From the NCBI GenBank assembly GCA_023250715.1, contig JAHFAF010000016.1, positions 1 through 33,610 of the forward strand: a stretch of 33,610 nt of DNA. Direction: 5' to 3'. This document shows, piece by piece, positions 1 through 8,609 of the stretch (position 1 is its first letter; every line of letters starts with the position of its first letter). The notes below the pieces were generated by a model. That model saw only the letters and a program-made list of their open reading frames with translations, did no database searches and was not told where the DNA came from. This DNA comes from Pseudobdellovibrionaceae bacterium. GTDB taxonomy: Bacteria; Bdellovibrionota; FAC87; UBA2466. A program made the translations under genes and the position numbers.

Positions 1-759
1 AAATGCTTTGCGTGTGTAGTGCATGACGGACGCGAAATCGTAGTTTCCCACGCCATCGGCTTCCGTTGGGAGAAGATCGAATTGATCCTCGTAGCCCGGC
101 AAAACGTTAGCAAAAAGAACGCGGATAAAATCATCTCTATCCGGACGGCTCTGTTCGTGCCAGAAACCTAGGGCGTGCAGGGACTCGTGCTCGATCACGC
201 TACGATTTACGCAATCCAAAGTGGAGGCGATACTGATTTCAATCTCCTGCTTGCCCCCTGCAAGGCCCACATAGGAAAGCCCGCAATAGTCCTCGGTATC
301 CACTCCGATGTAGGCGACGTAATCCGATTGATTGGTTCTTGGAACAAAAGTGACTCCGGATCGAGCATGCAGATCATCTAGGGAATCTTTTACGGAATCT
401 TTGAAGCTTGCATTTCCTTCTACGGTGTAGGGGATTGTATTTCCAGGCCAATAGTAATCGCGATAAGAATTGGAAAGGGAGGTGGCGAATCTTCCCGAGT
501 CTTTCATTGCACGTTTCGCTTCGGCGGCAAGAACGCTGCGATCGAGCTTGATGTCCCCCTGATAAACGGGCTTCGGTCCGTCCGCCCCGTCTTTCACTTC
601 ATAACAGGCTCGATGGTTCGAAAAATTTGGGCCTGAAATGTAGGTGCAGGATTTGGTTTCTGATCCAGGATTCTGTCCGGTGCCCCCGCCAGGAGCATTA
701 TTTTTCGAACAGGACGCGAGTAGGCAAAGTAGTGCTAGACAAAGTTGCGAGACCTTCAA
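1..759 (-). CDS. Astacin-like (M12A) zinc metalloprotease lipoprotein, C-terminus beyond the window
   Basis: Reverse-strand ORF open through the window edge, TTG start at 759 (MKVSQLCLALLCLLASCSKN, lipobox LLASC). Contains IEHESLHALGFWHEQSRPDRDD (HExxHxxGFxHEQSRxDRD) and a downstream MHY Met-turn. Missing from the ORF track because it has no stop in the window. Confidence 0.9.
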   Translation of the reverse strand, partial: MKVSQLCLALLCLLASCSKNNAPGGGTGQNPGSETKSCTYISGPNFSNHRACYEVKDGADGPKPVYQGDIKLDRSVLAAEAKRAMKDSGRFATSLSNSYRDYYWPGNTIPYTVEGNASFKDSVKDSLDDLHARSGVTFVPRTNQSDYVAYIGVDTEDYCGLSYVGLAGGKQEIEISIASTLDCVNRSVIEHESLHALGFWHEQSRPDRDDFIRVLFANVLPGYEDQFDLLPTEADGVGNYDFASVMHYTRKAF

Positions 760-790
760 GATGACACCCCCGAAATGTGGAACCCCGTCT

Positions 791-816
791 CTTGGTATCG
801 CAAACTTGATACCAAG
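791..816. promoter_or_regulatory. Perfect 9-bp inverted repeat upstream of the astacin-like gene
   Basis: CTTGGTATC-GCAAACTT-GATACCAAG, about 32 nt upstream of the predicted TTG start. Operator or 5'UTR hairpin cannot be distinguished. Confidence 0.5.
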
Positions 817-1102
817 TTGGGGAAGGCGGGGGCCTCGACATAACTCATTAACTTTATGAACTAACATGTATTCATGAAGATCGTTTCGATCGTGAAAATT
901 GGCTTCAAAGGTTAGATTTAGAATGAAGGAAGCTCATTCTCGGAGAGGAATTAAGGGTTTAGCGGTGTCTATTTATTCTTCAGTCTCACAGGCATGACTT
1001 CTGTTTATCAGACGGCGATTCTCACTGAAAAGGGGCAAGATAGCTCCCGCGTTAGAGTCTTTGACCTAACCCATGGACATCATATAAATTGATCGGCTTA
1101 TA

Positions 1103-1192
1103 GGAGAGATGTCCGAGTGGTTGAAGGAGCACGCCTGGAACGCGTGTAGGGGGGAAACTCCCTCGAGAGTTCGAATCTCTCTCTCTCCGCCA
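1103..1192 (+). tRNA. tRNA-Ser (anticodon GGA at 1137-1139)
   Basis: GGAGAGA/TCTCTCC acceptor arms, GTTCGAATC T-loop, long variable arm (GGGGGGAAACTCCC), anticodon loop CTGGAAC, encoded CCA. Confidence 0.95.
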
Positions 1193-1222
1193 TTTCTTTT
1201 TCTAACTGACACCCAACGCAAG

Positions 1223-1236
1223 CCTCCGAAAGGAGG
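1223..1236 (+). promoter_or_regulatory. Possible Shine-Dalgarno-sequestering hairpin (CCTCC-GAAA-GGAGG)
   Basis: Perfect 5-bp stem with GNRA tetraloop. The 3' arm GGAGG lies 5 nt before the GTG at 1242. Confidence 0.45.
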
Positions 1237-1241
1237 AGGCG

Positions 1242-1481
1242 GTGGAGTTCGACCAATACCCCCCGACCCCATGTAGCACACTGTATTTGACCGACGCCCC
1301 GGGAAATCTGCATCCCGAGGTTATCTTATTGGGTGTCGGCCCAAGAATCTCAAAACCTCTACCATCTTTGTATCGAGTCCATCGAGACCGATCCGGATGC
1401 GGCTCCAATCACCAGGCCAGAACTCTACCACCTCCTCCTGCTGCTGCTCCCGTCTCAACCCGATCCGGTGGAAGCAAATGA
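1242..1481 (+). CDS. Small Pro-rich ORF of unknown function, translationally coupled to the serine recombinase
   Basis: GTG start with strong SD (AAAGGAGGAGG). Stop TGA overlaps the recombinase ATG (ATGA at 1478-1481). Confidence 0.45.
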   Translation: MEFDQYPPTPCSTLYLTDAPGNLHPEVILLGVGPRISKPLPSLYRVHRDRSGCGSNHQARTLPPPPAAAPVSTRSGGSK

Positions 1482-3235
1482 GTGATAGAAAACTCAAACT
1501 TGCTCCTTACTTCCGGGTTTCAAGTCAGACTCAGAAAAATGAGGAAACCATTCACCGCCAGATCGAAAACTTCAATAATAATTGGGGACGTCTAAAAAGT
1601 GAGTACCAGATCCTCACTCGCTTTCCGTTTCTCGATCAAAAGCAGCCCGGCAATCGCTACTTCATCGATGAGGGCTACAACCTCGAAACATGGAATGAGG
1701 ACTCTGCCTGCCACGATCTCATGAGCCGGTGCAAACGCGGCGAAGTGAATGCCATTTTTGTTTCGGAACTAGATCGTTTGTGCCGTTCTAGATCGGCTGA
1801 GTTACGGGGTCGCATCAAGGATATTCTTGAGGCCCGTGACGTAAAGGTCATCACCAAAACAGGCGAGGTTCCACCAGGAATCCTATTTGAACTTCTTTCT
1901 TCGGTAAGTGCTGAAGATAAACGAGCGATCATGCTCAAGTGTCAGGAAGGAAAAATCACCTGGTGTGAAAGAGAGGGGCGCCCTCCTTCCGGGAAGATTC
2001 CTTATGGCTATGATTGGGACCGCTTTACGCGAAAATGGACGGTTGTTCTCGAGGAGGTAACCGTCATTCGCTGCGCCCTTGGTCTTGTAATCGGTAAGGT
2101 GTTCGAAGATATGCCGAGTGAGATCGCGGCACTTGCAAGAGCTCACCCGTTAGGACTTCCCACCCCTGATGTTGTAAGAGCACTGAATATGGCCGGGTAC
2201 AATATGAAGGCCTACTACCACAGAAATCACCTTCGCCGCTCGCTTGAAATCAACCCGACGGGAACCATGCGAAATGGATTTATCAGCGCAATCTTTCAAG
2301 ACGATCGCTACCGTGGGAACTACGTCGTTTGGCTAAAAGAACCACGGCAGATTGGTCGTGAGGAATTCAAAGATTTAGCGCGAGAGATGAAAAGAAAAAT
2401 AGTTATTAAGGTCCCTCGCATCATTGACAGCGATGACGATTGGAAGGAGCTCAAAGCACGTCGCCTCTCTCGAAAAGTCCATGCGAAACGAAACGTAAAC
2501 CATCCCTATTTGCTTCGAGATCTCCTGGTCTGCTCGCTCTGCGGAATTAAACTCTCCGCTCGACCCAAGTGGGGAAGAAAACTGAGAAAGACCGACGGGA
2601 AATGGAGCGAATATGCCCCCACTCTCTACTACGTTTGCACGAGAAAACTCAAAGCCGACGGCTTTCGATGTTCCGCTACTCGATGCCATGCGGCTCCAAA
2701 GGCTGATGCTTTGGTTTGGAACGAAGTGGTGAAGCTTGTGCTTGACCCGGAATTGATCTCGGCCGCACAAGTCTCGACGACCAACCTGTCACCAGCCCCC
2801 TCCTTAGAAGGGCACGAAAGCGACTTAGAAGAGCTCGCGAAGAAGTGCAATGGCCTCAACCAAGAGCGCCAACGGCTAACGACCCTACTTGTGAAGGAAC
2901 TCATCTCAGAATCCGATTTTGTTAAGGAACGCGAGCGAATTGAAGATGAGGTTCACTCAATGGAGAAACTTCAACGGACTATTCGGCGCCAAATCGAGGT
3001 TCTAAAGAAATCTCTATTGGAGGCTCCCGCAGTGGATCTAGACAAACTGAGGAATTCCATTTTCGATCGCCTTCAAGTTCTTACCTTTGACGAAAAACGG
3101 GAAGTAGTCACCACTCTCTTAGATCGGGCAACCCTTAGTCCGAGTGGCACCATTAGAATTTCACTCCGCCCCATGACGAAGCAGCCAATAGCCTCCCCTA
3201 GTTCTCCGGGGAGAAGATCCATCCCTCGCTCATAA
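1478..3235 (+). CDS. Large serine recombinase (resolvase N-terminus, recombinase domain, zinc ribbon, coiled coil)
   Basis: N-terminal APYFRVSSQTQKNEETIHRQ; FVSELDRLCRS; LLVCSLCGIKLSARPKWG...YYVCTRKL..FRCSATRCHA zinc ribbon; C-terminal coiled coil. Start set at MSDRKLKL, inside the longer listed ORF. Confidence 0.93.
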   Translation: MSDRKLKLAPYFRVSSQTQKNEETIHRQIENFNNNWGRLKSEYQILTRFPFLDQKQPGNRYFIDEGYNLETWNEDSACHDLMSRCKRGEVNAIFVSELDRLCRSRSAELRGRIKDILEARDVKVITKTGEVPPGILFELLSSVSAEDKRAIMLKCQEGKITWCEREGRPPSGKIPYGYDWDRFTRKWTVVLEEVTVIRCALGLVIGKVFEDMPSEIAALARAHPLGLPTPDVVRALNMAGYNMKAYYHRNHLRRSLEINPTGTMRNGFISAIFQDDRYRGNYVVWLKEPRQIGREEFKDLAREMKRKIVIKVPRIIDSDDDWKELKARRLSRKVHAKRNVNHPYLLRDLLVCSLCGIKLSARPKWGRKLRKTDGKWSEYAPTLYYVCTRKLKADGFRCSATRCHAAPKADALVWNEVVKLVLDPELISAAQVSTTNLSPAPSLEGHESDLEELAKKCNGLNQERQRLTTLLVKELISESDFVKERERIEDEVHSMEKLQRTIRRQIEVLKKSLLEAPAVDLDKLRNSIFDRLQVLTFDEKREVVTTLLDRATLSPSGTIRISLRPMTKQPIASPSSPGRRSIPRS

Positions 3236-3603
3236 GCGGTTGCTTTGGAAGGTAGACTTTGGGGAAGGTACCACGGACGATTCCGACAGTAGCGGCATAG
3301 CATAAACCTACAATTGCGCACACTACCGCGTCCGCATAATCGTCACGCGACATCACCGTAATATTGAGATCCTCGGGCAAATCGATCTCCAGGAAAGCTT
3401 TGCTTTCGCGAGCGCACGACGGGTATGCGTTCAATCTGCGGAAGATCATTGAGTAGATTGCCCCAATAAATTCTTGATTCGAGTTCAAGGCGTTTTCCGT
3501 CCCACGAAAAAAGCACCAACGCATCTTTGCTCTTCCGGCTGCACATCCACGGCCCTGCGTCCCATCCGAGCAAGAACACTTTTTTCATCGTTCTCGGTTC
3601 CAT
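3198..3603 (-). pseudogene. Degenerate DUF429-like gene (N- and C-terminal parts in different frames, central motifs missing)
   Basis: ORF 3343-3603 gives MKKVFLLGWDAGPWMCSRKSKDALVLF. A second frame (3198-3524) gives DDYADAVVCAIVGL...MSEGWIFSPEN, matching the C-terminal EGWIWAPR/EGWIWLPR of the intact DUF429 proteins here. The central IDVPFGWP and DRLG motifs are absent. Confidence 0.55.
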
Positions 3604-4217
3604 TGTTCATCCCGCTTAAACAATATGAAGTAGCAGGGGATGCCCGGTGGCGCGTCGATCAAGCTAATCGTGATCTTCGACTTCAGCTTAGGCACCAGAG
3701 TGCGTTCTAAAAAATACTTCCTCAACCAGAAGTCGGACTCTGTGTTTGCGACCCTACCTTGATGCTGGTAAATGATTAGCTCTTCCTTATTCGACAGACC
3801 ATCAAGAAGGGAAAGCAACTCCAAGAGAGGCACATGGTCTTCAGTACAACCCCAATTGGGTTCAATCCCGGTATTGGGGTCTAAAAAGATTTGCAGATCC
3901 ATTCTTGATTTTTTACCGCGGTGGGTTTCAAGGATGTCCCTAAGTTCATCGAAGTACTGCGTTCGAACCAAAAATTCGTAAGGGCGCCGATGCACGATAC
4001 TTTCCCGTGTAACATCACTGACTATGAATCTTTCGAAAGCATCAAAAAAATACTCTCTCGTTTCTGTCGCCAGTTTGGTCACGCCAGATGGGGAGGAGTT
4101 ATCTTCGCAAAAATCCGAAAACATTCCACTGTATAGGAGTGTCCGCTTGTTTACGGTTGTGCGAAGTTGATCCCACTTCCATTGATCTGCTCTGTCTCCA
4201 AGGAATTTAACTCTCAT
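3585..4217 (-). CDS. Uncharacterised protein with GDxxDxxKWD N-terminus and FLDPNTGIEP / IIYQH motifs
   Basis: FLGDRADQWKWDQL, LQIFLDPNTGIEP, EELIIYQHQGR resemble a widespread uncharacterised family (GDxxDfxKyxLLR...FLDPDxGLE...YQHxxR), from memory. Lies 4 nt downstream of the DUF429 gene. Confidence 0.6.
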   Translation of the reverse strand: MRVKFLGDRADQWKWDQLRTTVNKRTLLYSGMFSDFCEDNSSPSGVTKLATETREYFFDAFERFIVSDVTRESIVHRRPYEFLVRTQYFDELRDILETHRGKKSRMDLQIFLDPNTGIEPNWGCTEDHVPLLELLSLLDGLSNKEELIIYQHQGRVANTESDFWLRKYFLERTLVPKLKSKITISLIDAPPGIPCYFILFKRDEQWNRER

Positions 4218-4221
4218 AAAA

Positions 4222-5109
4222 CTATCGGCACAATCCCTTTGACCGTACGTCTGTCGACTTTCGCGGTGCCCAGATCCAACCTTCCTTTATGAATAGTTCT
4301 TTCTGCCTACTGTTGCGCGGTATTGCAGCGATACAGTTCCCAAAGTAGTAATCTCGCGCTGTAAGCGCGCAAATCCAAGCATCCCATTCATCTACCACTC
4401 TAAAAGCAATGGATTCTGGTTTTGCGAACAGGTTTCCAAATTTCCTTTTCCACTCTGAATAATGCGGCCGACCGAACCGAAACGCTTTGCTGCCAAGGTG
4501 TGAGGTCACGCTTGCTTTGGGATAGACCTCAATAATGCTTCTCATTTTCCTTTTAGAGAGAGACGGGGTCTTAAACGGTGAGGCGACGCTGAAGTTCCAA
4601 CGGGCAATTAGGTGATGGATCAGTTCAGCGCCAACCATCGCTGTAACTCCCAAGCGATCCGTACTTACAGAGAGCGGGCCTTGGATATAAAGGTCCTTGA
4701 TTGTCTTGAACACCGTCTTATTGATGAGAGTATCAGTTTCCCGGAAACGAAACTTCTCGCGACCTTCCCTGGTGCCCCATCCATAACTCTTACTCGAGAG
4801 AGTTGAGTGTTTGCCGATTGCGTTTACGAACGAGCGCGGCCACCCAAACGGGACATCAATTCCTACCACAACGGATACTTCTGGATTTTGTAATATACAC
4901 TTAACCTGCTTGCTGTACTTTGTGGATAGATCTTCGAACGCCTGCTCCCAACTATCGCCGTGTAAGTTGAATAACATCGGTGACACTACCATCTTGAGTT
5001 TTCCGCGACTGTTTTGGCTGAGAACGCACACTCTTGTTTTGCTGGGGGAGGCAGCGAGATCAATTCCACAGAAAAATTGGATTTTGCTTTTTTTCGGCTT
5101 TGGGTTCAT
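4222..5109 (-). CDS. DUF429 family protein (predicted RNase H-fold nuclease)
   Basis: FFCGIDLAASPSKTRVCVL, VVVGIDVPFGWPRSF, LSVSTDRLGVTAMVGAELI, IIEVYPKAS, DAWICALTARDYY, EGWIWAPR. Shares all blocks with the 25489-26307 product. Confidence 0.8.
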   Translation of the reverse strand: MNPKPKKSKIQFFCGIDLAASPSKTRVCVLSQNSRGKLKMVVSPMLFNLHGDSWEQAFEDLSTKYSKQVKCILQNPEVSVVVGIDVPFGWPRSFVNAIGKHSTLSSKSYGWGTREGREKFRFRETDTLINKTVFKTIKDLYIQGPLSVSTDRLGVTAMVGAELIHHLIARWNFSVASPFKTPSLSKRKMRSIIEVYPKASVTSHLGSKAFRFGRPHYSEWKRKFGNLFAKPESIAFRVVDEWDAWICALTARDYYFGNCIAAIPRNSRQKELFIKEGWIWAPRKSTDVRSKGLCR

Positions 5110-5144
5110 AGGGCTTAGGATCTACCAGATACCGTAATTTGCGG

Positions 5145-5163
5145 CAAGTACCAATGGTACTTG
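5145..5163. promoter_or_regulatory. Palindromic operator (site 1), CAAGTACC-AAT-GGTACTTG
   Basis: Perfect 8-bp inverted repeat 36 nt upstream of the minus-strand DUF429 start, related to sites at 20055-20073 and 21157-21175. Confidence 0.65.
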
Positions 5164-5234
5164 AACTATTACTTTTATAAAAACCGAGAATTTGCCTCAG
5201 GGGGTGAAATCCCCCGAAGCTCCCCCCTTCTTCG

Positions 5235-5303
5235 TGGTTATCTTATTAGGTTGCGAGCCAGCGCCCCCAAAAACCCGACGCGATGCGCATGGTTATCTTC
5301 TTA
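5235..5303 (+). repeat. Two near-identical direct repeats TGGTTATCTT(A/C)TTA upstream of the xis-like gene
   Basis: 5235-5248 TGGTTATCTTATTA and 5290-5303 TGGTTATCTTCTTA. A further GGTTATCTTATT lies at 1319-1330. Confidence 0.55.
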
Positions 5304-5315
5304 ATGTGAACTTGA

Positions 5316-5570
5316 TTGTTGGAAATAACCCATGAAAAAGGAGATCGTATGAAACCCTCGCAGACCAGAGACCTTTCGGTGAAAGAGGTCGCAAGCCAAC
5401 TCGGCGTCAGCACCAAATTTGTCCGCCAGCTAATCAGCCACGGCGAACTCGTGGCCTATCGGCCCGGCGTGCGCAGCTACCGCGTTACCCAAGAGGCGAT
5501 TGAACAGTATAAGGCAGCACGCTTGCACCAATTGCGTAATGAGCTGTTCGTCGCCGGCGGGGGCGAATAG
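5316..5570 (+). CDS. Excisionase-like / MerR-type HTH DNA-binding protein
   Basis: LSVKEVASQLGVSTKFVRQLISHGELVAYRPGVRSYRVTQEAIEQY, typical HTH_17/excisionase pattern. Probable start MKPSQTRD at 5349. Next to a tyrosine recombinase. Confidence 0.8.
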   Translation: MLEITHEKGDRMKPSQTRDLSVKEVASQLGVSTKFVRQLISHGELVAYRPGVRSYRVTQEAIEQYKAARLHQLRNELFVAGGGE

Positions 5571-5630
5571 TGGGAATGTCACATTTTAGTGTCGGAAGCT
5601 ATTTCCCATTACTTCCATGAAAGTAGGCAA

Positions 5631-5711
5631 AAAAAACAAAAAATGTGACATATATAAGGCATAACCGGTAAACAAGGTTTACCTTTTTAGACGTCACATT
5701 TTTTGTTTTTT
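5631..5711. repeat. Perfect 19-bp inverted repeat with 43-nt spacer containing a nested 7-bp hairpin
   Basis: AAAAAACAAAAAATGTGAC (5631-5649) and GTCACATTTTTTGTTTTTT (5693-5711); inner GGTAAAC-AAG-GTTTACC (5667-5683) followed by TTTTT. A third GTCACATTTT occurs at 5578-5587. Confidence 0.8.
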
Positions 5712-5761
5712 CCGACTCCATGTGCTAAAATCAACATTAGGCATCATCGCGAGGAGGGCAA

Positions 5762-7570
5762 ATGTTCGCGAACAAAACGCCCGTCTCGGGCAAAGTCGAA
5801 TTTGCGCACGCATTAAAGAAGGCAGTTCGCGGAGCGAGCGAGCACCAAAGGCGTGCTTTAAGCGCGCTGGAGCTAAATCTATCCAAAGCCTTTGCGATAA
5901 ATACCAGCGACCTCCTCATTGTGGTGGATGCTCTCGAGGCACGTAGTCGCCTCAAGGCCGACTTGCTGGGGCGAGGCCGCACACCGGCCTATGTGCGCAA
6001 TCAGCTTTCGACCCTCAATCAAGTTCTTCGAAATGCGAAGCCGGTCTCTGGTCCGGCTATGAAGACGTCCCCGTGGTTCAAACGCTTCGGAACGCTATTA
6101 AACGAGGGGAGTCCCCCCGGCGAAAAACGCGCGGTCGAATTTTTTCTGTGGTTCGCCAACGAAACGAAAATCACGCCGGATACTTTCGACCCAATGAAGC
6201 ATTTTCCTGAATTCGGTGCGTTCCTCGAAGCCAGGACTGGGCTCTCCAAGTTTGGAAATTTGAGAAAATTTAAGAGGGACGTCAGAAGGCTATTGAGCCA
6301 AGCGGGGTACCTATTTCCCGCGGTGGTCACTGCCCCACCTCTTCCGAAGGCGATGGAGATAGCGATTGAGAAGCTGGGCTTTCATGCCACTAACAGCGCG
6401 CCTACCCAAACGACGCCAAAGGGGAAAAGAAAACTGTTCGCCGAGCTTGAGGGAAATACCAGCCCGATCAGGGACATTACATGGAGGGCAACCGCAAAGG
6501 ATTTACGAAGGTATCTCGCATTTTTCCAGACTCGCAATCGAGAAACATTCGAAAAAATGACTCTCGCAGATTGGCTTACCATCGACCGCGTAAAAGAATT
6601 CTTCATCGACGCTCACGAGCGGGAAGCCTTCAGCGCCAAGACCGGAGAAACCTGGATCTCTCGACTCAATCGAGTCTACAAGTATGCCGTTGAACAAAAG
6701 CTGTTGGGTTTTGAAGAACGCGGCAGAGAAGACCAAAAGAGGTTCAGCGATGAAATTTGGTCTCTCACTCCCCATCTCAGAAAAAACTTTCGCGCCTCAA
6801 CCACCCGCGATCGGATCGAGAGAAACGGCGGTATCCCACCCTGGGCAGAGCTTCACAAGAAATTCCAGGAACAATCCAAGATCGAGTTTAAGCTTTTAAA
6901 GAAAAAGAAAGTGCTATCGGAAAAACTAAGTAAAGAAGACAGATCCGAAGAAGCTAAAAAGATCGATCTTCAGATCGCCATTCGAACAGAGGAATACCTG
7001 ATGGTGGCATTCCATCTGTATCTGGCATGCCGCAAGAGGGACATAACTCACACTATTTCCATAACTCATTTCAAGAAGCTCTCAAACGAGTTTTTTCACC
7101 TTCGCTATGCTCCTTCGAAGACGTCGGGCCGACCGAAACCTCCGTATGTGGACGTATGCCTTCCTCCGTGGCTCACCCCGATCGTGGAAGATTATCTCGA
7201 GCGTTACCACTCCTTGATTTACCCAGGCGCACAGCTGCTATTTCCCGCTGATATCAGAAATAAAAAATCCCAGCATAAGATCGCACACTCTGGTGAAGCC
7301 AAGGAGGGAAATTATGACGAATGGCTACAGCGGGTGACTCTGAAGTATTTCGGAGGGCGAGTCGGTGTGAACCTATTTCGTAAGAGCCTTACCACGTTTT
7401 TCGCCATGCATGGGATATTGCACTCGTATCTTTTTCTTGGCCACGCTCTCAGCGCACGCAATGTTGGGTTAACGGCGATCGAAACAGAATACTATCTTCA
7501 CTGGTCGGATAAGGAGCGGTTGGAGCATGGGAAGCGGCACTGGGAGCAGGTGCTTAGGCTGCTTCTGTGA
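5762..7570 (+). CDS. Tyrosine-type site-specific integrase
   Basis: C-terminal catalytic features ACRKRDI, NLFRKSLTTFF, LFLGHALS, and Tyr in TEYYLH. Paired with an Xis-like gene. Confidence 0.85.
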   Translation: MFANKTPVSGKVEFAHALKKAVRGASEHQRRALSALELNLSKAFAINTSDLLIVVDALEARSRLKADLLGRGRTPAYVRNQLSTLNQVLRNAKPVSGPAMKTSPWFKRFGTLLNEGSPPGEKRAVEFFLWFANETKITPDTFDPMKHFPEFGAFLEARTGLSKFGNLRKFKRDVRRLLSQAGYLFPAVVTAPPLPKAMEIAIEKLGFHATNSAPTQTTPKGKRKLFAELEGNTSPIRDITWRATAKDLRRYLAFFQTRNRETFEKMTLADWLTIDRVKEFFIDAHEREAFSAKTGETWISRLNRVYKYAVEQKLLGFEERGREDQKRFSDEIWSLTPHLRKNFRASTTRDRIERNGGIPPWAELHKKFQEQSKIEFKLLKKKKVLSEKLSKEDRSEEAKKIDLQIAIRTEEYLMVAFHLYLACRKRDITHTISITHFKKLSNEFFHLRYAPSKTSGRPKPPYVDVCLPPWLTPIVEDYLERYHSLIYPGAQLLFPADIRNKKSQHKIAHSGEAKEGNYDEWLQRVTLKYFGGRVGVNLFRKSLTTFFAMHGILHSYLFLGHALSARNVGLTAIETEYYLHWSDKERLEHGKRHWEQVLRLLL

Positions 7571-7609
7571 TTCCCGGATTTCTCCCTTTAGGGGATGGCG
7601 CCATTGGCA

Positions 7610-8164
7610 TTACTTTTTTCTAAGGTCTCCTCCGCCTGATAGCGGGGGCTCGATCCTTTCTTTTTCTGGTCCCGCAAAATCTCTATGTGGCTTCCAGTTG
7701 TCGTTTAGTTTCTTTGGAATAAATTCGGTACTGACCTCGGCTAAATGCCTAATCGCAGACCAAAATTGCCTTTCACTTAGGATTGTTTTCATGTCATTGA
7801 ACAAGCGAGTCTCAATGACGATTCTATGTTTGCTAGGGCCATCGAGATGATCAACGGAAGGGTAAAGTGCGTCAGTCGGTGGACGTAGACGAGATAGCTT
7901 GAGAGGAAGCCGGCTGAAGTATCCGCGACCATCCCGCTGTTTCGCTAAGGCCTTGATAATTCTCTCCCTCCACATTCCTGGCTCAATTGCCTGAGATGGA
8001 GATCTCCCGTTCTTCTTAAGCCATGCTTTTTCTCGTTTAACGCACCCACTGGCTCGGTTTTTAACCCATATGGTCCAGCTATCAACTTCTTGCTTGTTCA
8101 TGGCTCGATCCCACGTCATCAAAACCAATCCCAAACGGACCTTCCAATCATTCTCGCGACCCAT
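7610..8164 (-). CDS. Hypothetical protein
   Basis: 184-aa ORF on the reverse strand, YPSVDHLDGPSKHRIVIETRLFNDMKTILSERQFW. No confident family. Confidence 0.55.
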   Translation of the reverse strand: MGRENDWKVRLGLVLMTWDRAMNKQEVDSWTIWVKNRASGCVKREKAWLKKNGRSPSQAIEPGMWRERIIKALAKQRDGRGYFSRLPLKLSRLRPPTDALYPSVDHLDGPSKHRIVIETRLFNDMKTILSERQFWSAIRHLAEVSTEFIPKKLNDNWKPHRDFAGPEKERIEPPLSGGGDLRKK

Positions 8165-8284
8165 CTGATTTCACTCCGGGGATTCCCCCGAAGGGGCAAA
8201 TGCTCTCTTTCTCTTATCGGTTGCTTCATAAAAAAGGCTCATATGTGGCCAGTATAAACAAACGACAATCCGTAACGTGCTCAT

Positions 8285-8584
8285 ATGCCCCGAATACGGA
8301 AAACTCGCCCAAGAAAGAAGAATGGGCCGGAACTCCCAAGGGCCACCAGCAAACCCCGGGAAGAGGATGAACTAAAACTTCTGAAATTAATTGGCAGGAG
8401 AATTCACTTCGATCTACATCGCCTGGGGAAGCCAGTAGAGTGGCTGGCCTTCGAATCGGAGACTTCCCGCGCAACGGTGCGCCGGGTTTTTGACGCAGAC
8501 CGAAACATTGGCGTCGTAACGCTCCACCGCATTGCGAAAGCGCTCGGCTATGCTGGCGTAGTTCAATTTTTCAAAGGGCTCTAA
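8285..8584 (+). CDS. XRE-type HTH transcriptional regulator
   Basis: LGKPVEWLAFESETSRATVRRVFDADRNIGVVTLHRIAKALGY. Confidence 0.7.
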   Translation: MPRIRKTRPRKKNGPELPRATSKPREEDELKLLKLIGRRIHFDLHRLGKPVEWLAFESETSRATVRRVFDADRNIGVVTLHRIAKALGYAGVVQFFKGL

Positions 8585-8609
8585 GCGACTGCGGCGAACT
8601 TGACCAGAA

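Noticed and set aside
1173-1192. tRNA-Ser 3' end as attB for the island
   Set aside because: No second copy of the tRNA 3' sequence was noticed in the window, and large serine recombinases do not generally need one. Adjacency alone does not prove it; left open.
1066-1408. Minus-strand ORFs overlapping the tRNA-Ser and its downstream region
   Set aside because: They are antisense to the tRNA, overlap each other and have no protein features; likely spurious.
2375-2904. Long minus-strand ORFs antisense to the serine recombinase
   Set aside because: Overlap a confidently assigned gene and show no family features; shadow ORFs.
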